Shown here one piece after another: positions 29,908 through 38,840 of a DNA stretch of 64,000 bases. The stretch is from assembly GCF_026241335.1 (NCBI RefSeq), contig NZ_JAPHAV010000004.1, positions 124,001-188,000 on the forward strand, written 5' to 3'. The position numbers were made by a program, and so were the translations under genes. The notes beneath the pieces are model-generated. The model searched no databases. It saw nothing but the letters and a program-made list of their open reading frames with translations, and was not told the origin of the DNA. This DNA is from Ochrobactrum chromiisoli. Lineage in GTDB: Bacteria > Pseudomonadota > Alphaproteobacteria > Rhizobiales > Rhizobiaceae. How positions within the stretch are numbered: the first letter of the stretch is position 1; each line of letters begins with the position of its first letter.

Positions 29908-30296
29908 GGCGATTTCCCCTTTTTTAGGGAGCCGATTATAAATATCCCGTGGCTCCGGCAATATTTAGAATAGCAAAATATAGTTTTTAAATAGTAAAAA
30001 CAATATGTTAGAAACACATCAAGGTGAGTGCTGCCATGTTTTTCAATTTTTTGTGCTGCGTCACTGTGGACCATAGTCGATCCCAATGTCTAATTTACGT
30101 TGAGCCAGACAGATTGTAGATGAGTTTGGCGATAGCTTCGCCCTCATGCGGGCTATTGATTTCGGCGGGAGGATCGCTGGACAGTTAAAGCATTTCCAGC
30201 AAAAGTGGGAACCGTTTTTGCGTCCGGAAATGCGTAAAGCAAAAATATAGCGCTTCCATAGTTTGTCATCAACGGGAGGCGCTCAAGGAGGAAGAT
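29908..30296. other. Intergenic region upstream of acs
   Basis: 389 bp without a credible gene. It is AT-rich on the left (29930-30060) and holds a repeat at 30186-30240. It must contain the acs promoter and the usg promoter; no sigma-54 or other clear site was recognised. Confidence 0.5.
30186..30240. repeat. Short palindromic intergenic repeat
   Basis: GCATTTCC (30188-30195) pairs with GGAAATGC (30224-30231) around CAGCAAAAGTGGGAACCG-like sequence, a form of short repeat common between genes of Brucella/Ochrobactrum. Role unknown. Confidence 0.5.
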
Positions 30297-32252
30297 ATGT
30301 CGGAAAAGCTTTACCCTGTACTGCCGGGGGCAAAGAAGAATACGCTCATCGACAACGAGAAATATCTCGAATGGTACAATGAGAGCGTGACCGACCCGGA
30401 TGGTTTCTGGGCCAAGCACGGCCGACGGATTGACTGGTTCAAGCCCTTCACCAAAGTCAAGAATACGGATTTCAACGGCGACGTATCGATCAAGTGGTAT
30501 GAGGATGGCGTCACCAACGTTTCCTACAACTGTATAGACCGCCACCTCAAAAGCCGTGGCGATAAGGTTGCGATCATCTGGGAAGGTGACAATCCGTATA
30601 TCGACAAGAAAATCACCTATCTTGAACTCTACGAAAATGTCTGCCGTCTCGCCAATGTGCTCAAAAAGCATGGCGTGAAAAAAGGTGACCGTGTCACCAT
30701 CTATCTGCCGATGATCCCGGAAGCCACCTATGCGATGCTCGCCTGCGCCCGTATTGGTGCGGTGCATTCCGTCGTCTTTGCCGGTTTCTCACCGGAGGCG
30801 CTCGCCGGTCGTATCGTCGATTGTGAATCCACGTTCATCATCACGGCAGATGAAGGCGTGCGCGGCGGCAAGCCGGTTCCACTCAAGGAAAACACCGACA
30901 CCGCCATCGACATTGCCGCCAAGCAATATGTCATGGTCAACAAGGTTCTGACTGTGCGTCGTACCGGCGGCAAGGTCAGCTGGGGACCAGGCCGCGATCT
31001 GTGGTATCATCAGGAAGTCGCAAGCGTCGAACCGACCTGCGATCCAGAACCTATGAATGCGGAAGATCCGCTGTTCATCCTCTATACGTCCGGCTCCACC
31101 GGCAAGCCAAAGGGTGTCTTGCACACCACCGGCGGCTATCTCGTCTACGCTTCGATGACCCATCAATATGTCTTCGACTATCATGATGGCGATATCTACT
31201 GGTGCACAGCGGATGTGGGCTGGGTCACAGGCCATTCCTATATCGTTTATGGGCCGCTTGCGAATGGCGCAACCACGCTGATGTTTGAAGGTGTGCCAAA
31301 CTTCCCCGATCAGGGACGTTTCTGGGAAGTCATCGACAAGCATCACGTCAACATTTTCTACACCGCACCAACCGCGATCCGTGCGCTGATGGGCGCTGGC
31401 GACGAATTCGTCACCCGTTCATCACGTTCAACACTGCGCCTTCTCGGCTCAGTGGGCGAGCCGATCAATCCCGAAGCCTGGGAATGGTATTATAACGTCG
31501 TGGGTGACCAGCAATCACCAATCGTTGACACATGGTGGCAGACGGAAACGGGCGGCATCCTCATCACCCCGCTTCCTGGGGCAACCGATCTCAAGCCCGG
31601 TTCGGCAACCCGTCCATTCTTTGGCGTCAAGCCGCAGCTTGTGGACAACGAAGGCGCTGTGATTGAAGGCGCAACCGATGGCAATCTCTGCATCATCGAT
31701 AGCTGGCCGGGCCAGATGCGCACGCTTTATGGTGACCACAAGCGCTTCATCGAGGCTTACTTCTCCACTTATAAGGGCAAGTATTTCACGGGTGATGGCT
31801 GCCGCCGCGACGATGACGGCTATTACTGGATCACAGGCCGCGTCGATGACGTACTCAACATTTCCGGCCATCGCCTTGGCACGGCGGAAATCGAATCGGC
31901 CCTCGTTTCGCATCACTCGGTTTCGGAAGCTGCCGTTGTCGGCTACCCGCATCCAATCAAAGGACAGGGCATTTATTGCTATGTCACACTGATGAGTGGT
32001 GCAGAAACACAAGATGCCGATGCTCTGCGCAAAGAGCTGACGCTACATGTGCGCAAGGAAATCGGTCCGATTGCCACGCCGGACAAGATTCAGTTCTCTC
32101 CCGGCCTGCCAAAGACCCGTTCAGGCAAGATCATGCGCCGCATTCTGCGCAAGATCGCCGAAGACGAATTCAGTGCACTGGGGGATACATCGACCCTTGC
32201 CGATCCGGGTGTGGTGAACGATCTGATCGAAAACCGCCAGAACAAGAAGTAA
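30297..32252 (+). CDS. acs: Acetyl-CoA synthetase (AMP-forming)
   Basis: 651 residues. Activates acetate to acetyl-CoA through acetyl-AMP. ATP-binding P-loop [20 protein letters not shown] (around residue 262), the A-domain motif [11 protein letters not shown] and the C-terminal hinge [20 protein letters not shown] are intact, and the C-terminal [16 protein letters not shown] contains the lysine that is acetylated in the family to switch the enzyme off. The start ATG follows GGAGGAAGAT. Monocistronic, with a terminator after it. Confidence 0.97.
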   Translation: MSEKLYPVLPGAKKNTLIDNEKYLEWYNESVTDPDGFWAKHGRRIDWFKPFTKVKNTDFNGDVSIKWYEDGVTNVSYNCIDRHLKSRGDKVAIIWEGDNPYIDKKITYLELYENVCRLANVLKKHGVKKGDRVTIYLPMIPEATYAMLACARIGAVHSVVFAGFSPEALAGRIVDCESTFIITADEGVRGGKPVPLKENTDTAIDIAAKQYVMVNKVLTVRRTGGKVSWGPGRDLWYHQEVASVEPTCDPEPMNAEDPLFILYTSGSTGKPKGVLHTTGGYLVYASMTHQYVFDYHDGDIYWCTADVGWVTGHSYIVYGPLANGATTLMFEGVPNFPDQGRFWEVIDKHHVNIFYTAPTAIRALMGAGDEFVTRSSRSTLRLLGSVGEPINPEAWEWYYNVVGDQQSPIVDTWWQTETGGILITPLPGATDLKPGSATRPFFGVKPQLVDNEGAVIEGATDGNLCIIDSWPGQMRTLYGDHKRFIEAYFSTYKGKYFTGDGCRRDDDGYYWITGRVDDVLNISGHRLGTAEIESALVSHHSVSEAAVVGYPHPIKGQGIYCYVTLMSGAETQDADALRKELTLHVRKEIGPIATPDKIQFSPGLPKTRSGKIMRRILRKIAEDEFSALGDTSTLADPGVVNDLIENRQNKK

Positions 32253-32260
32253 AAAAGAAG

Positions 32261-32285
32261 AGGCCGGGATTTCCCGGCCTTTTTG
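32261..32285 (+). terminator. Terminator of acs
   Basis: AGGCCGGGA-TT-TCCCGGCCT followed by TTTTT, 8 bp past the acs stop. Confidence 0.92.
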
Positions 32286-32385
32286 CTAACACCATCACCT
32301 GAAATTCTGACTTGAGCATTGATAAAAAGTGCAAAGCATCTTTGCGTAGAGCAATACGTAACAACAAACCGATCCGGAACTCGTC

Positions 32386-33429
32386 TCAGCTTTCCTGCTT
32401 ATCCATGCGTGACTGAAAGCTGCGAAAAGTCGCCTTTCCGCCATTCTTCGCAGCGTAAAGCGCCGCATCTGCATTGCTGAAAACATCCGATGCAGAATAA
32501 CCCGATATCGGCGCAATCCCAACGGATGCACCAAGCACTAACGAGCGGCCATTGAAATCGACGGGTTCACACAGACGATCAATAATGGCTTGAGCAAAAG
32601 TCTCTGTTGCTTGCTGATCATAAGAACCCGATGTGATGATGGCAAACTCATCTCCACCGATCCTGAAAATACGACTGCCGGGATCATTCAAATCCCGAAG
32701 GCGATTGCCCATTTCTCTTATACATTCATCGCCTGCAAGATGGCCAAACCTGTCATTTATGTTTTTAAACCCGTCAAGGTCGATCAACATAAGAAAACCG
32801 GGTATCTTGTCATTGCTGGCAGCATCCAGCGTCGAAGACAGCTTTACATGAAACTGGCTTTTATTGGCCAGACCAGACATTTGATCATACTCGGCAAGAT
32901 ATATAATCCGATCAAACAACGCCTTCTGATCTGTGATATCTTGTTTCATCCCGAAAATTCGAACGGGCACATCTCCCTGGCATTCAATCGACGCAGTGAT
33001 GCGTATCCAGCGTTTGTTACCGCGAAAAGTGGTTATCTCAGCTTCGAATGTAAAACCGCTACGCTGCGCGATTGCGTCTGATCGGCGCTTTTGCAGCTCC
33101 GCCCTTGACGCTTCCGTATAACACGCCAGCGTATCAGCGCGTGAAAGCACTGCACCGCGAGGCAACTCGAAAATGTCATAGGCATAGTCGGACCAGGTCA
33201 ATTCTTCATCCGGCAAAGTGCATTCCCAGATACCGATCTGAGCGACAATGGAAGACTGTCCATAAATTTTTTTGAAATGCGCAAGCGTCTGTGCCTGCGC
33301 ATTGATGAACTGATCTTTGATTTCCAATTCAAGCCGCAGGCGCTGCAGCTCTTCTTGCAACTGGCTCAGCACGGTTTCATCCTTGGTTGGCACTAAAATA
33401 TCCACCGTTTCAGCAACAACAACGCTCAA
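32386..33429 (-). CDS. Diguanylate cyclase with PAS domain
   Basis: 347 residues. An N-terminal coiled stretch (about 18-55) is followed by a PAS-like sensor domain (about 60-170, with a PAC-type IRITASIECQGDVPVRIFG end), then a GGDEF domain with the intact motif RIGGDEFAII (GGDEF at 258-262). No RxxD inhibitory site is in the usual place five residues before it. It should make cyclic di-GMP, which in this family often controls exopolysaccharide and motility. The start is TTG, whose TTGA overlaps the TGA stop of the DUF6880 gene, so the two genes are translationally coupled. No membrane segment is present, so it is cytoplasmic. Confidence 0.88.
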   Translation of the reverse strand: MSVVVAETVDILVPTKDETVLSQLQEELQRLRLELEIKDQFINAQAQTLAHFKKIYGQSSIVAQIGIWECTLPDEELTWSDYAYDIFELPRGAVLSRADTLACYTEASRAELQKRRSDAIAQRSGFTFEAEITTFRGNKRWIRITASIECQGDVPVRIFGMKQDITDQKALFDRIIYLAEYDQMSGLANKSQFHVKLSSTLDAASNDKIPGFLMLIDLDGFKNINDRFGHLAGDECIREMGNRLRDLNDPGSRIFRIGGDEFAIITSGSYDQQATETFAQAIIDRLCEPVDFNGRSLVLGASVGIAPISGYSASDVFSNADAALYAAKNGGKATFRSFQSRMDKQES

Positions 33430-34862
33430 CTTATCAAATCCCAGAATCTCTGCTTCTTGCCGTGTTGCTTGCGGAGATTGTCGAGATAAACACTATGCTG
33501 AACGACAGAGCCGTAGTCCGCAATATTGCGATCCATAGCACTGCACTCCATCACATGTCGTGCTGCATGTTTGTAGCGGCTGGAGCGGGCATATGTGAGT
33601 GTAAAATCAATCATTGCACGAAGTGCAAGCGTCGCAGCAAGCGGATATCTATCCGCCAGCTTTTCTGCCGCTTGCGACAAGAGTTCATAATTATTGCCAT
33701 CCAGCTCGGAAGCACGCTTTACAACAAGCCTGTCTGCTTCGCTCAAAGCGGGATATTGAAGAAAGAAAAGCAGCGCACGATTGGCATCAGGGTAATCTGC
33801 AATAAAAGCAAACGCCTTGTCTTCCGCTTCCATATCATCGAAATCAGGCAGACGTCGCAAAAACTCACGTAAAAGCACATCGTTGAGCGTCTGTTCAAAG
33901 CATTGCCAGCGAAATTGCTGCGCGTCTTCGCTGTGTCCAAGCGCTTCCAGAACATCGGCACGCGTCGCCTGCCACTCTGGCAAGACGTCCCTGTGACCGT
34001 CGAACTCCGCCTTATCAAGCGCCCTCAGGGCTTCTTCAGCGCGCCCTGCCGCAAGCAGTCTTTGAGCGATTTCAGTCGAAATGCGCGGAATGATATGCGT
34101 GTGCGCAGGATATTGCGCAATAAAAAGATCCACATCACCGAGCGCATCTGCAATTTGCTGGAGTACAAACTGAGCGGTCATCGACTTGTCGTCCGCATGA
34201 AGCCGGTCTTCGTAAATCGGACCAGTGCTGCTCCATCCAATGATCTGCTTATAGTGCACAGATCGTATAGGCTCCGGCTCAGCAGCCCATGCCTCAACGT
34301 CCGTCTGCAGCTGTCTTAAGCCCATATCACCAAGCGCAGGACGCATGGAATCAATCAGTCGATCAAACTGACCATAGCCGTTATCCTGAAGCGCATTGAA
34401 AACTTTCTCAACCAGACGATCCTTAGGAATACCGGCCAGCATCGCTATATGACCGGCATCATCACTTGCAGCGTGAAAACGCTCGATGAGCGTGCCGCTG
34501 CCATCACCCGAGCGTTCGAAAATCGAATCTGCGAGCGAAAGGAACTGCCATATAAGTTCAAACCCCTCTTCAGGATCATGCGGGGCAATTTTTTCAACGA
34601 TAGTCCTGCGTTGATTTTCAAGGTCCGCACAAAAGGGCTTAACCTTCTTCCAATCTATCCAGCTCTTTGCGCGCGCAATGCTGCCCAGCCGCTTTCGAAC
34701 CTCCCGAGCAAGCTCGACGCCGCTTGAATGACCCGCCAGTTCCATCCGAAGCCGGCGCTTGTGATTGGCATTGCCAGTGCTGATCTCTATCAGAAGTGCA
34801 GCCAGACGCTCCACACCAAGCGCCTGAAGGTGTTTCGCGTTCAGAGTGGTCTTCGAGGACAT
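33426..34862 (-). CDS. DUF6880-family protein (helical-repeat, unknown function)
   Basis: 478 residues, mostly amphipathic helices with a repeat-like, TPR/ARM-type rhythm (for example GRAEEALRALDKAEFDGHRD and EDKAFAFIADYPDANRALLF). I recognise the family as DUF6880, unknown function, cytoplasmic. It begins MSSKTTLNAKHLQALGVERL. Its stop overlaps the start of the diguanylate cyclase gene by 4 bp, so they form an operon and may act together. Confidence 0.75.
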   Translation of the reverse strand: MSSKTTLNAKHLQALGVERLAALLIEISTGNANHKRRLRMELAGHSSGVELAREVRKRLGSIARAKSWIDWKKVKPFCADLENQRRTIVEKIAPHDPEEGFELIWQFLSLADSIFERSGDGSGTLIERFHAASDDAGHIAMLAGIPKDRLVEKVFNALQDNGYGQFDRLIDSMRPALGDMGLRQLQTDVEAWAAEPEPIRSVHYKQIIGWSSTGPIYEDRLHADDKSMTAQFVLQQIADALGDVDLFIAQYPAHTHIIPRISTEIAQRLLAAGRAEEALRALDKAEFDGHRDVLPEWQATRADVLEALGHSEDAQQFRWQCFEQTLNDVLLREFLRRLPDFDDMEAEDKAFAFIADYPDANRALLFFLQYPALSEADRLVVKRASELDGNNYELLSQAAEKLADRYPLAATLALRAMIDFTLTYARSSRYKHAARHVMECSAMDRNIADYGSVVQHSVYLDNLRKQHGKKQRFWDLIS

Positions 34863-35045
34863 CCGTCATCCCATTTTTTGAGCCAAAGAATATAGATCAA
34901 GCCCAAAGACATAAGATATTTTAGCAATTGGTTAAATATCGAATAACCGGATAGTGTACCATTTATTTGAACATCGAACCGAACAAACATCGGCTGTTGC
35001 GATTTTAATGATTCAACTCCATCCAGAAATGCTCTAGATGGTCTT

Positions 35046-35714
35046 ATGCGTGTTCCATCGTCCGACGATCCTATTTATAACCCGCCATTAGAGCCTTATA
35101 TATCCATCATTCATCGTGATGAGGACATTCTGGTGCTTGATAAACCAAGCGGGCTGTTATCCGTAGCCGGACGACATCCGGCCTTGTCGGACAGTCTTGC
35201 CACACGTGTGCAAAAGCAATTTCCGAATGCTCTCATGATCAACCGTCTGGACAAGGATACGTCGGGACTGGTTTTGATGTCGCTCAATCGCAAAGCACAT
35301 GCAGCTGTTGCAGCGCAGTTTGAAACCCGCACAACCCAGAAATCTTATATCGCAGAAGTATGGGGGCACGTGGAAGGCGATAGCGGCCTGATCGACTTGC
35401 CTCTGGCAATCGACCATGAGAACAAGCCGCGTCATCGCGTAGACCATGAGAACGGCAAACCCGCACAAACGCGCTGGCAAGTTTTAGAGCGCGGCAAACA
35501 CACAACGCGGCTACAATTGTCTCCGTTAACGGGTCGAACGCACCAGCTGCGTGTTCACATGAAGGCGATAGGACACGTCATCCTTGGCGATGCGTTTTAT
35601 GCTGAGGGCGCCGCATTGAGCGCATCCGCACGTTTAATGCTTCATGCTGAGCAACTGGCCTTCCGGCATCCGGATGGGCATAACGTAAAATTTTCCATCC
35701 CCTGCCCATTCTGA
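35046..35714 (+). CDS. RluA-family pseudouridine synthase
   Basis: 222 residues. Short RluA-type enzyme, without an S4 domain. The catalytic aspartate is Asp69 in INRLDKDTSGLVLMS; VLDKPSGLLSV and LSPLTGRTHQLRVHM are the other signatures. Of the E. coli enzymes it is closest in size and pattern to RluA (23S rRNA position 746 and tRNA position 32), but the target is inferred. The next gene begins 8 bp on. Confidence 0.92.
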   Translation: MRVPSSDDPIYNPPLEPYISIIHRDEDILVLDKPSGLLSVAGRHPALSDSLATRVQKQFPNALMINRLDKDTSGLVLMSLNRKAHAAVAAQFETRTTQKSYIAEVWGHVEGDSGLIDLPLAIDHENKPRHRVDHENGKPAQTRWQVLERGKHTTRLQLSPLTGRTHQLRVHMKAIGHVILGDAFYAEGAALSASARLMLHAEQLAFRHPDGHNVKFSIPCPF

Positions 35715-35722
35715 GATCAAGC

Positions 35723-36346
35723 ATGACGCAAAAGGCGGAACCATCAGAGCTCATCATTGATTTTGTAGGCGGCGCAGTCGGCCATAGGTTCCGGTCCGGC
35801 GAAGGACGCGATCAGGCGCTTGCAAAAGCGGTAGGCTTCTCGCGCGGCGTCACGCCCGATATTGTGGACGCGACAGCTGGCCTTGGCCGTGATGCCTTTC
35901 TGCTTGCATCCCTTGGCGCGACTGTAACGCTGATTGAGCGCTCAAAGAAAATGTATGATTTGCTGAGTGACGCTCTCGCCCGTGCGCATTCCGAGGGCGG
36001 CAGATATGCGCAGACAATCGCGCGGATGACATTATTGCATGGCGATTCTTGCCTGCTCTTACCCGAATTGAAGCCGAAAGTGGTGCTGGTCGACCCGATG
36101 CATCCCCCACGCGGCAATTCGGCACTGGTCAAAAAAGAAATGCGACAAATCCGGGAGATCGTCGGCACGGACCCCGATTCAGAAAAGCTGATGCAAATCG
36201 CATTGGAAGTGGCAGAGAATCGCGTCGTTCTGAAATGGCCTTTAAGAGCCGAACCGATGCCGGGCCTACGCAAACCATCGCATCAGATCTTAGGCAAAAG
36301 CACGCGCTATGATGTGTTCGTCAAAACGAAAATCGTTGCACAATGA
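35723..36346 (+). CDS. rsmJ: 16S rRNA (guanine1516-N2)-methyltransferase RsmJ-like
   Basis: 207 residues. SAM-dependent methyltransferase with motif I DATAGLGRDAFLLASLGA (about 49-66) and motif IV VDPMHPPR followed by ALVKKEMRQIREIVG, both characteristic of RsmJ, which methylates G1516 of 16S rRNA in E. coli. It is cotranscribed with the pseudouridine synthase gene, so the pair forms a small rRNA-modification operon ending at the terminator 36445-36473. Confidence 0.88.
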   Translation: MTQKAEPSELIIDFVGGAVGHRFRSGEGRDQALAKAVGFSRGVTPDIVDATAGLGRDAFLLASLGATVTLIERSKKMYDLLSDALARAHSEGGRYAQTIARMTLLHGDSCLLLPELKPKVVLVDPMHPPRGNSALVKKEMRQIREIVGTDPDSEKLMQIALEVAENRVVLKWPLRAEPMPGLRKPSHQILGKSTRYDVFVKTKIVAQ

Positions 36347-36444
36347 ATAAATGACTGAATCTCTGAATTAAACCGGATGAACTGCGCGCAGATCTTGACT
36401 ATTTAGAGCTTGCGTTTTGGTTGTACAGGGCCCTTAAACAACAA

Positions 36445-36473
36445 AACCCGCCGCTGATGCGACGGGTTTTTTT
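36445..36473. terminator. Bidirectional terminator at the backbone/island junction
   Basis: AACCCG...CGGGTT stem with inner CGC/GCG pairs, followed by TTTTTTT on the plus strand and TTTTGTTGTTT on the minus strand. It would end rsmJ and also lies just after the 3' end of the tRNA remnant on the minus strand. Confidence 0.8.
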
Positions 36474-36480
36474 GATATTT

Positions 36481-36494
36481 TGGTTGCGGGGGCA
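36481..36494 (-). other. Remnant of the 3' end of an initiator tRNA (attachment-site-like)
   Basis: On the minus strand TGCCCCCGCAACCA is identical to the 3' acceptor end, with CCA, of alphaproteobacterial tRNA-fMet as I remember it. Upstream of it the expected T-arm is absent and foreign sequence begins. A terminator sits 8 bp past it, as for a real tRNA gene. This is the footprint left at the distal end of an island integrated in the 3' end of a tRNA gene; the intact tRNA should lie beyond the right edge of the window. Confidence 0.6.
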
Positions 36495-36610
36495 CGCAAC
36501 TACCGATACAGACATTCGCTGCAGGTGGCGGTATAGGAGCGCGCTGATATCATATCACTAATCGTCCCTACCCTTTTTTGCACCTTTAGGCTCGACCCGC
36601 ACGCACGCAG

Positions 36611-36802
36611 TCATACGAAGGCTTCTTCGGTAGGCTGAAAACAGAACTGTTTTATCCGCGCGATTGGAAGAGCAGTACGCTTGAGCAGTTTATCAAAGAA
36701 GTTGATGGCTACATTCGGTGGTACAACGAGAAGCGGATCAAGATATCACTTAGTGCACGAAGCCCAATAGAATATCGAAACAGTCTTGGCATTGTGACAT
36801 AA
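36611..36802 (+). pseudogene. IS3-family transposase (orfB) C-terminal fragment
   Basis: A 63-codon frame without a start encodes SYEGFFGRLKTELFYPRDW ... YIRWYNEKRIKISLSARSP and ends in TAA. This is the C-terminal piece of an IS3-family DDE transposase, with the last catalytic glutamate in YEGFFGRLK. The rest of the element is missing. Confidence 0.85.
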
Positions 36803-36919
36803 AACCAGTGCAAGTTTTCGTCCGCCCCCCTCCATCACTTCCGGGTGGAAATCAACAGCCTGAGAAATTCTGCCTTTATAAGCGGGTTGCTACTAAACGA
36901 ACCAATCTATCATAATGCT
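36803..36919. other. Noncoding stretch between IS fragment and ion channel gene
   Basis: With the part from 36495 to 36610 this makes about 230 bp of noncoding sequence around the IS fragment. No tRNA, ORF or integrase-like sequence was seen. Confidence 0.4.
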
Positions 36920-37393
36920 TCAACTCATACGTTGCGCCGAACTCCGTCTCAAATTTCTGGTTACTACGCTAGATTCCTCTAAGGAAATCGTGAGCACTTG
37001 GAAAAGAACTGCCGTCGACCATCCAAAAAGCATCACCCCGTTCATAGCAGTCATCGGTCCCATCAAATGCCAGTGCGCGAGTGGAATGATGTCGCCATAA
37101 CCAAGTGATGTAAAATTTACAAACGCAAAATAAAAATCATCCGAATCCTGCGAGATAGCGCCGATTATACTATAGGAAAGAGACCAGACTGCAATCTCTA
37201 ATACCTGCGCGGCCAAGAGAACCGAAGCGGTCAAAGTCATCGCTATTATGAGCTGCAAATACGGTGCTCTAAACTTAATCCGAGTCAAAAAAATCACCAG
37301 CTTAATGACAAAAATCGTCGCTAAAGCATGTATAACAATACTAGTTAGTCCGACCGCACTTCCGAGTCCCAACTGTATGATGCTTGATGGCAT
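36920..37393 (-). CDS. Two-helix potassium-channel-like protein
   Basis: 157 residues from ATG 37393 with a strong GGGGGGTGAC ribosome-binding site. Hydrophobic segments lie at about 14-36, 46-68 and 112-134, and the pore loop carries TSLGYGD (95-101), the potassium selectivity filter. The architecture fits the Ion_trans_2 family of small potassium channels, with no ligand-binding domain. It sits between IS3 elements, at the entrance of the island, and does not belong to the polysaccharide operon. Physiological role unknown. Confidence 0.78.
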   Translation of the reverse strand: MPSSIIQLGLGSAVGLTSIVIHALATIFVIKLVIFLTRIKFRAPYLQLIIAMTLTASVLLAAQVLEIAVWSLSYSIIGAISQDSDDFYFAFVNFTSLGYGDIIPLAHWHLMGPMTAMNGVMLFGWSTAVLFQVLTISLEESSVVTRNLRRSSAQRMS

Positions 37394-37643
37394 GTCACCC
37401 CCCGCTTTGTATTCTCAATTATAACAAATCCCAAAAGCAGGATCAGCGTTCATCACAATATGTGCGTAAAACGAAAAAATGAACATTTTAAACAACTTGA
37501 CTCAATGGATACCGGCACCCCCTAAGAATTAGGCTCTCCGACGACCATCAGCTTGAATAAGCGATTAGCATCTTTAAACTGCAGAAGTGGTTCGGTTTGT
37601 CTGAACAGTTTCGGGCGTTTTGTTAAGTGGACTTCCGCCTCGC

Positions 37644-38474
37644 TTATGCCGCCACCATCATTGGTGTCAGCGCGTTAAAGTAGACCTGATCCGGTGTTTG
37701 TCGGTCAAGCGATGAATGTGGGCGTCGGCTGTTGTAGAAATTCAGATATCTGCCGATGCCAGTGCGGGCCTCGGACACGGTTTTGTAGGCGTGAAGATAA
37801 ACCTCTTCGTATTTGATTGATCGCCAGAGCCGCTCGACAAAGACATTGTCCCGCCACGAACCCTTGCCATCCATCGAGATGGCGATCTCTGCCTTTTTCA
37901 ACACGTTAGTGAAGTCGATGGACGTGAACTGTGATCCTTGATCGGTGTTGAATATTTCCGGCTTTCCATAGCGGTCCAGAGCTTCCTCAACCGCTTCGAT
38001 GCAGAAGTCCGCCTCCATCGTTATCGACAGTCGCCATGACAGAACCCGGCGGCTGAACCAGTCGACGACAGCGCACAGATAGACAAAACCACGAGCCATC
38101 GGAATATACGTTATATCCATTGCCCACACCTGATTGGGTCTGGTGACCGCTAGCTTGCGCAGGAGATAGGGATAGATTTTATGCCCTGGCGTTGGCTTGG
38201 AGGTGTTTGGGCGACGGTAAATCGCTTCAAGGCTCATCTTCTTCATCAGTGTTGAGACATGCAGCCGCCCAACCTCAAGCCCTTCTCCTTTCAAAAGCCC
38301 CTGCAACATCCGACTTCCCGCGAATGGATATTCCAGATGCAATTCATCGATCCGGCGCATCAGTGCCAAATCGCCATCCGATACAGGGCGCGGTGAATAG
38401 TAGACACTGCTACGGCTGAACCCGAGGAGCTTTGCCTGTCGGGCGACCGAAAGCTTGTGAGCGCGGTCGATCAT
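37644..38474 (-). CDS. IS3-family transposase OrfB
   Basis: 276 residues with the complete DDE triad: Asp120 in WAMDITYIP, Asp178 in FNTDQGSQF and Glu214 in NVFVERLWR, with 35 residues between the last two as required for the family. The ATG overlaps the orfA stop (ATGA), so it is either coupled or made by frameshift. Appears intact and may be active. Confidence 0.92.
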   Translation of the reverse strand: MIDRAHKLSVARQAKLLGFSRSSVYYSPRPVSDGDLALMRRIDELHLEYPFAGSRMLQGLLKGEGLEVGRLHVSTLMKKMSLEAIYRRPNTSKPTPGHKIYPYLLRKLAVTRPNQVWAMDITYIPMARGFVYLCAVVDWFSRRVLSWRLSITMEADFCIEAVEEALDRYGKPEIFNTDQGSQFTSIDFTNVLKKAEIAISMDGKGSWRDNVFVERLWRSIKYEEVYLHAYKTVSEARTGIGRYLNFYNSRRPHSSLDRQTPDQVYFNALTPMMVAA

Positions 38475-38803
38475 TTCCTTCCGCCCAGCAATCCCGCCTT
38501 GCTGAGCGCTCCGGCTAAAAAATCGTTCTCCAGAGTTAGCTCACCGATCTTGGCATGCAGCGTTTTAACGTCGACGGTTGGCTCTGCTGGTTCCGCCTTG
38601 GTATCGTGGCCGAAAACACCGATCGCCCCCTCAAGAAGCTGATCTTTCCATTGCTTTATCTGGTTCGCGTGCACGTCAAACTGCTGGGATAATTCCATTA
38701 GCGTCTGCTCGCCTCTGATCGCAGCGACCGCAACTTTTGCCTTGAAAGCTGGGCTATGGTTTCGGCGTGGTCGTCTCGTCATGGTATCTCCTGTTCCCGG
38801 CAT
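38471..38803 (-). CDS. IS3-family transposase OrfA
   Basis: Up to 110 residues; the real start is probably the ATG at 38782 (MTRRPRRNHSPAFKAKVAV). Helix-turn-helix of the HTH_Tnp_1 type (LMELSQQFDVHANQIKQWKD) followed by a leucine-zipper-like helix (LHAKIGELTLENDFLAGAL). Recognises the element ends and cooperates with OrfB. Confidence 0.9.
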   Translation of the reverse strand: MPGTGDTMTRRPRRNHSPAFKAKVAVAAIRGEQTLMELSQQFDVHANQIKQWKDQLLEGAIGVFGHDTKAEPAEPTVDVKTLHAKIGELTLENDFLAGALSKAGLLGGRK

Positions 38804-38840
38804 CTAAGCCGAACTCAGGCAGAATTTCCACTTATCCTGG

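Larger units (their letters stand above)
37621..38838 (-). mobile_element. Complete IS3-family insertion sequence
   Basis: About 1.2 kb. Terminal inverted repeats share TAAGTGGA followed by TTC/GCCT similarity: left end TGTTAAGTGGACTTCCGCCT at 37621 and right end, reading inward, GGATAAGTGGAAATTCTGCC. It holds orfA and orfB in the usual overlapping arrangement. No target duplication is visible, because the right side adjoins a truncated second element. The last base of the right end is uncertain by a few positions. Confidence 0.8.

Noticed and set aside
36483-36500. GTTGCG/CGCAAC hairpin at the island junction as a regulatory element
   Set aside because: It arises from the tRNA remnant meeting foreign DNA by chance; no gene is placed to use it.
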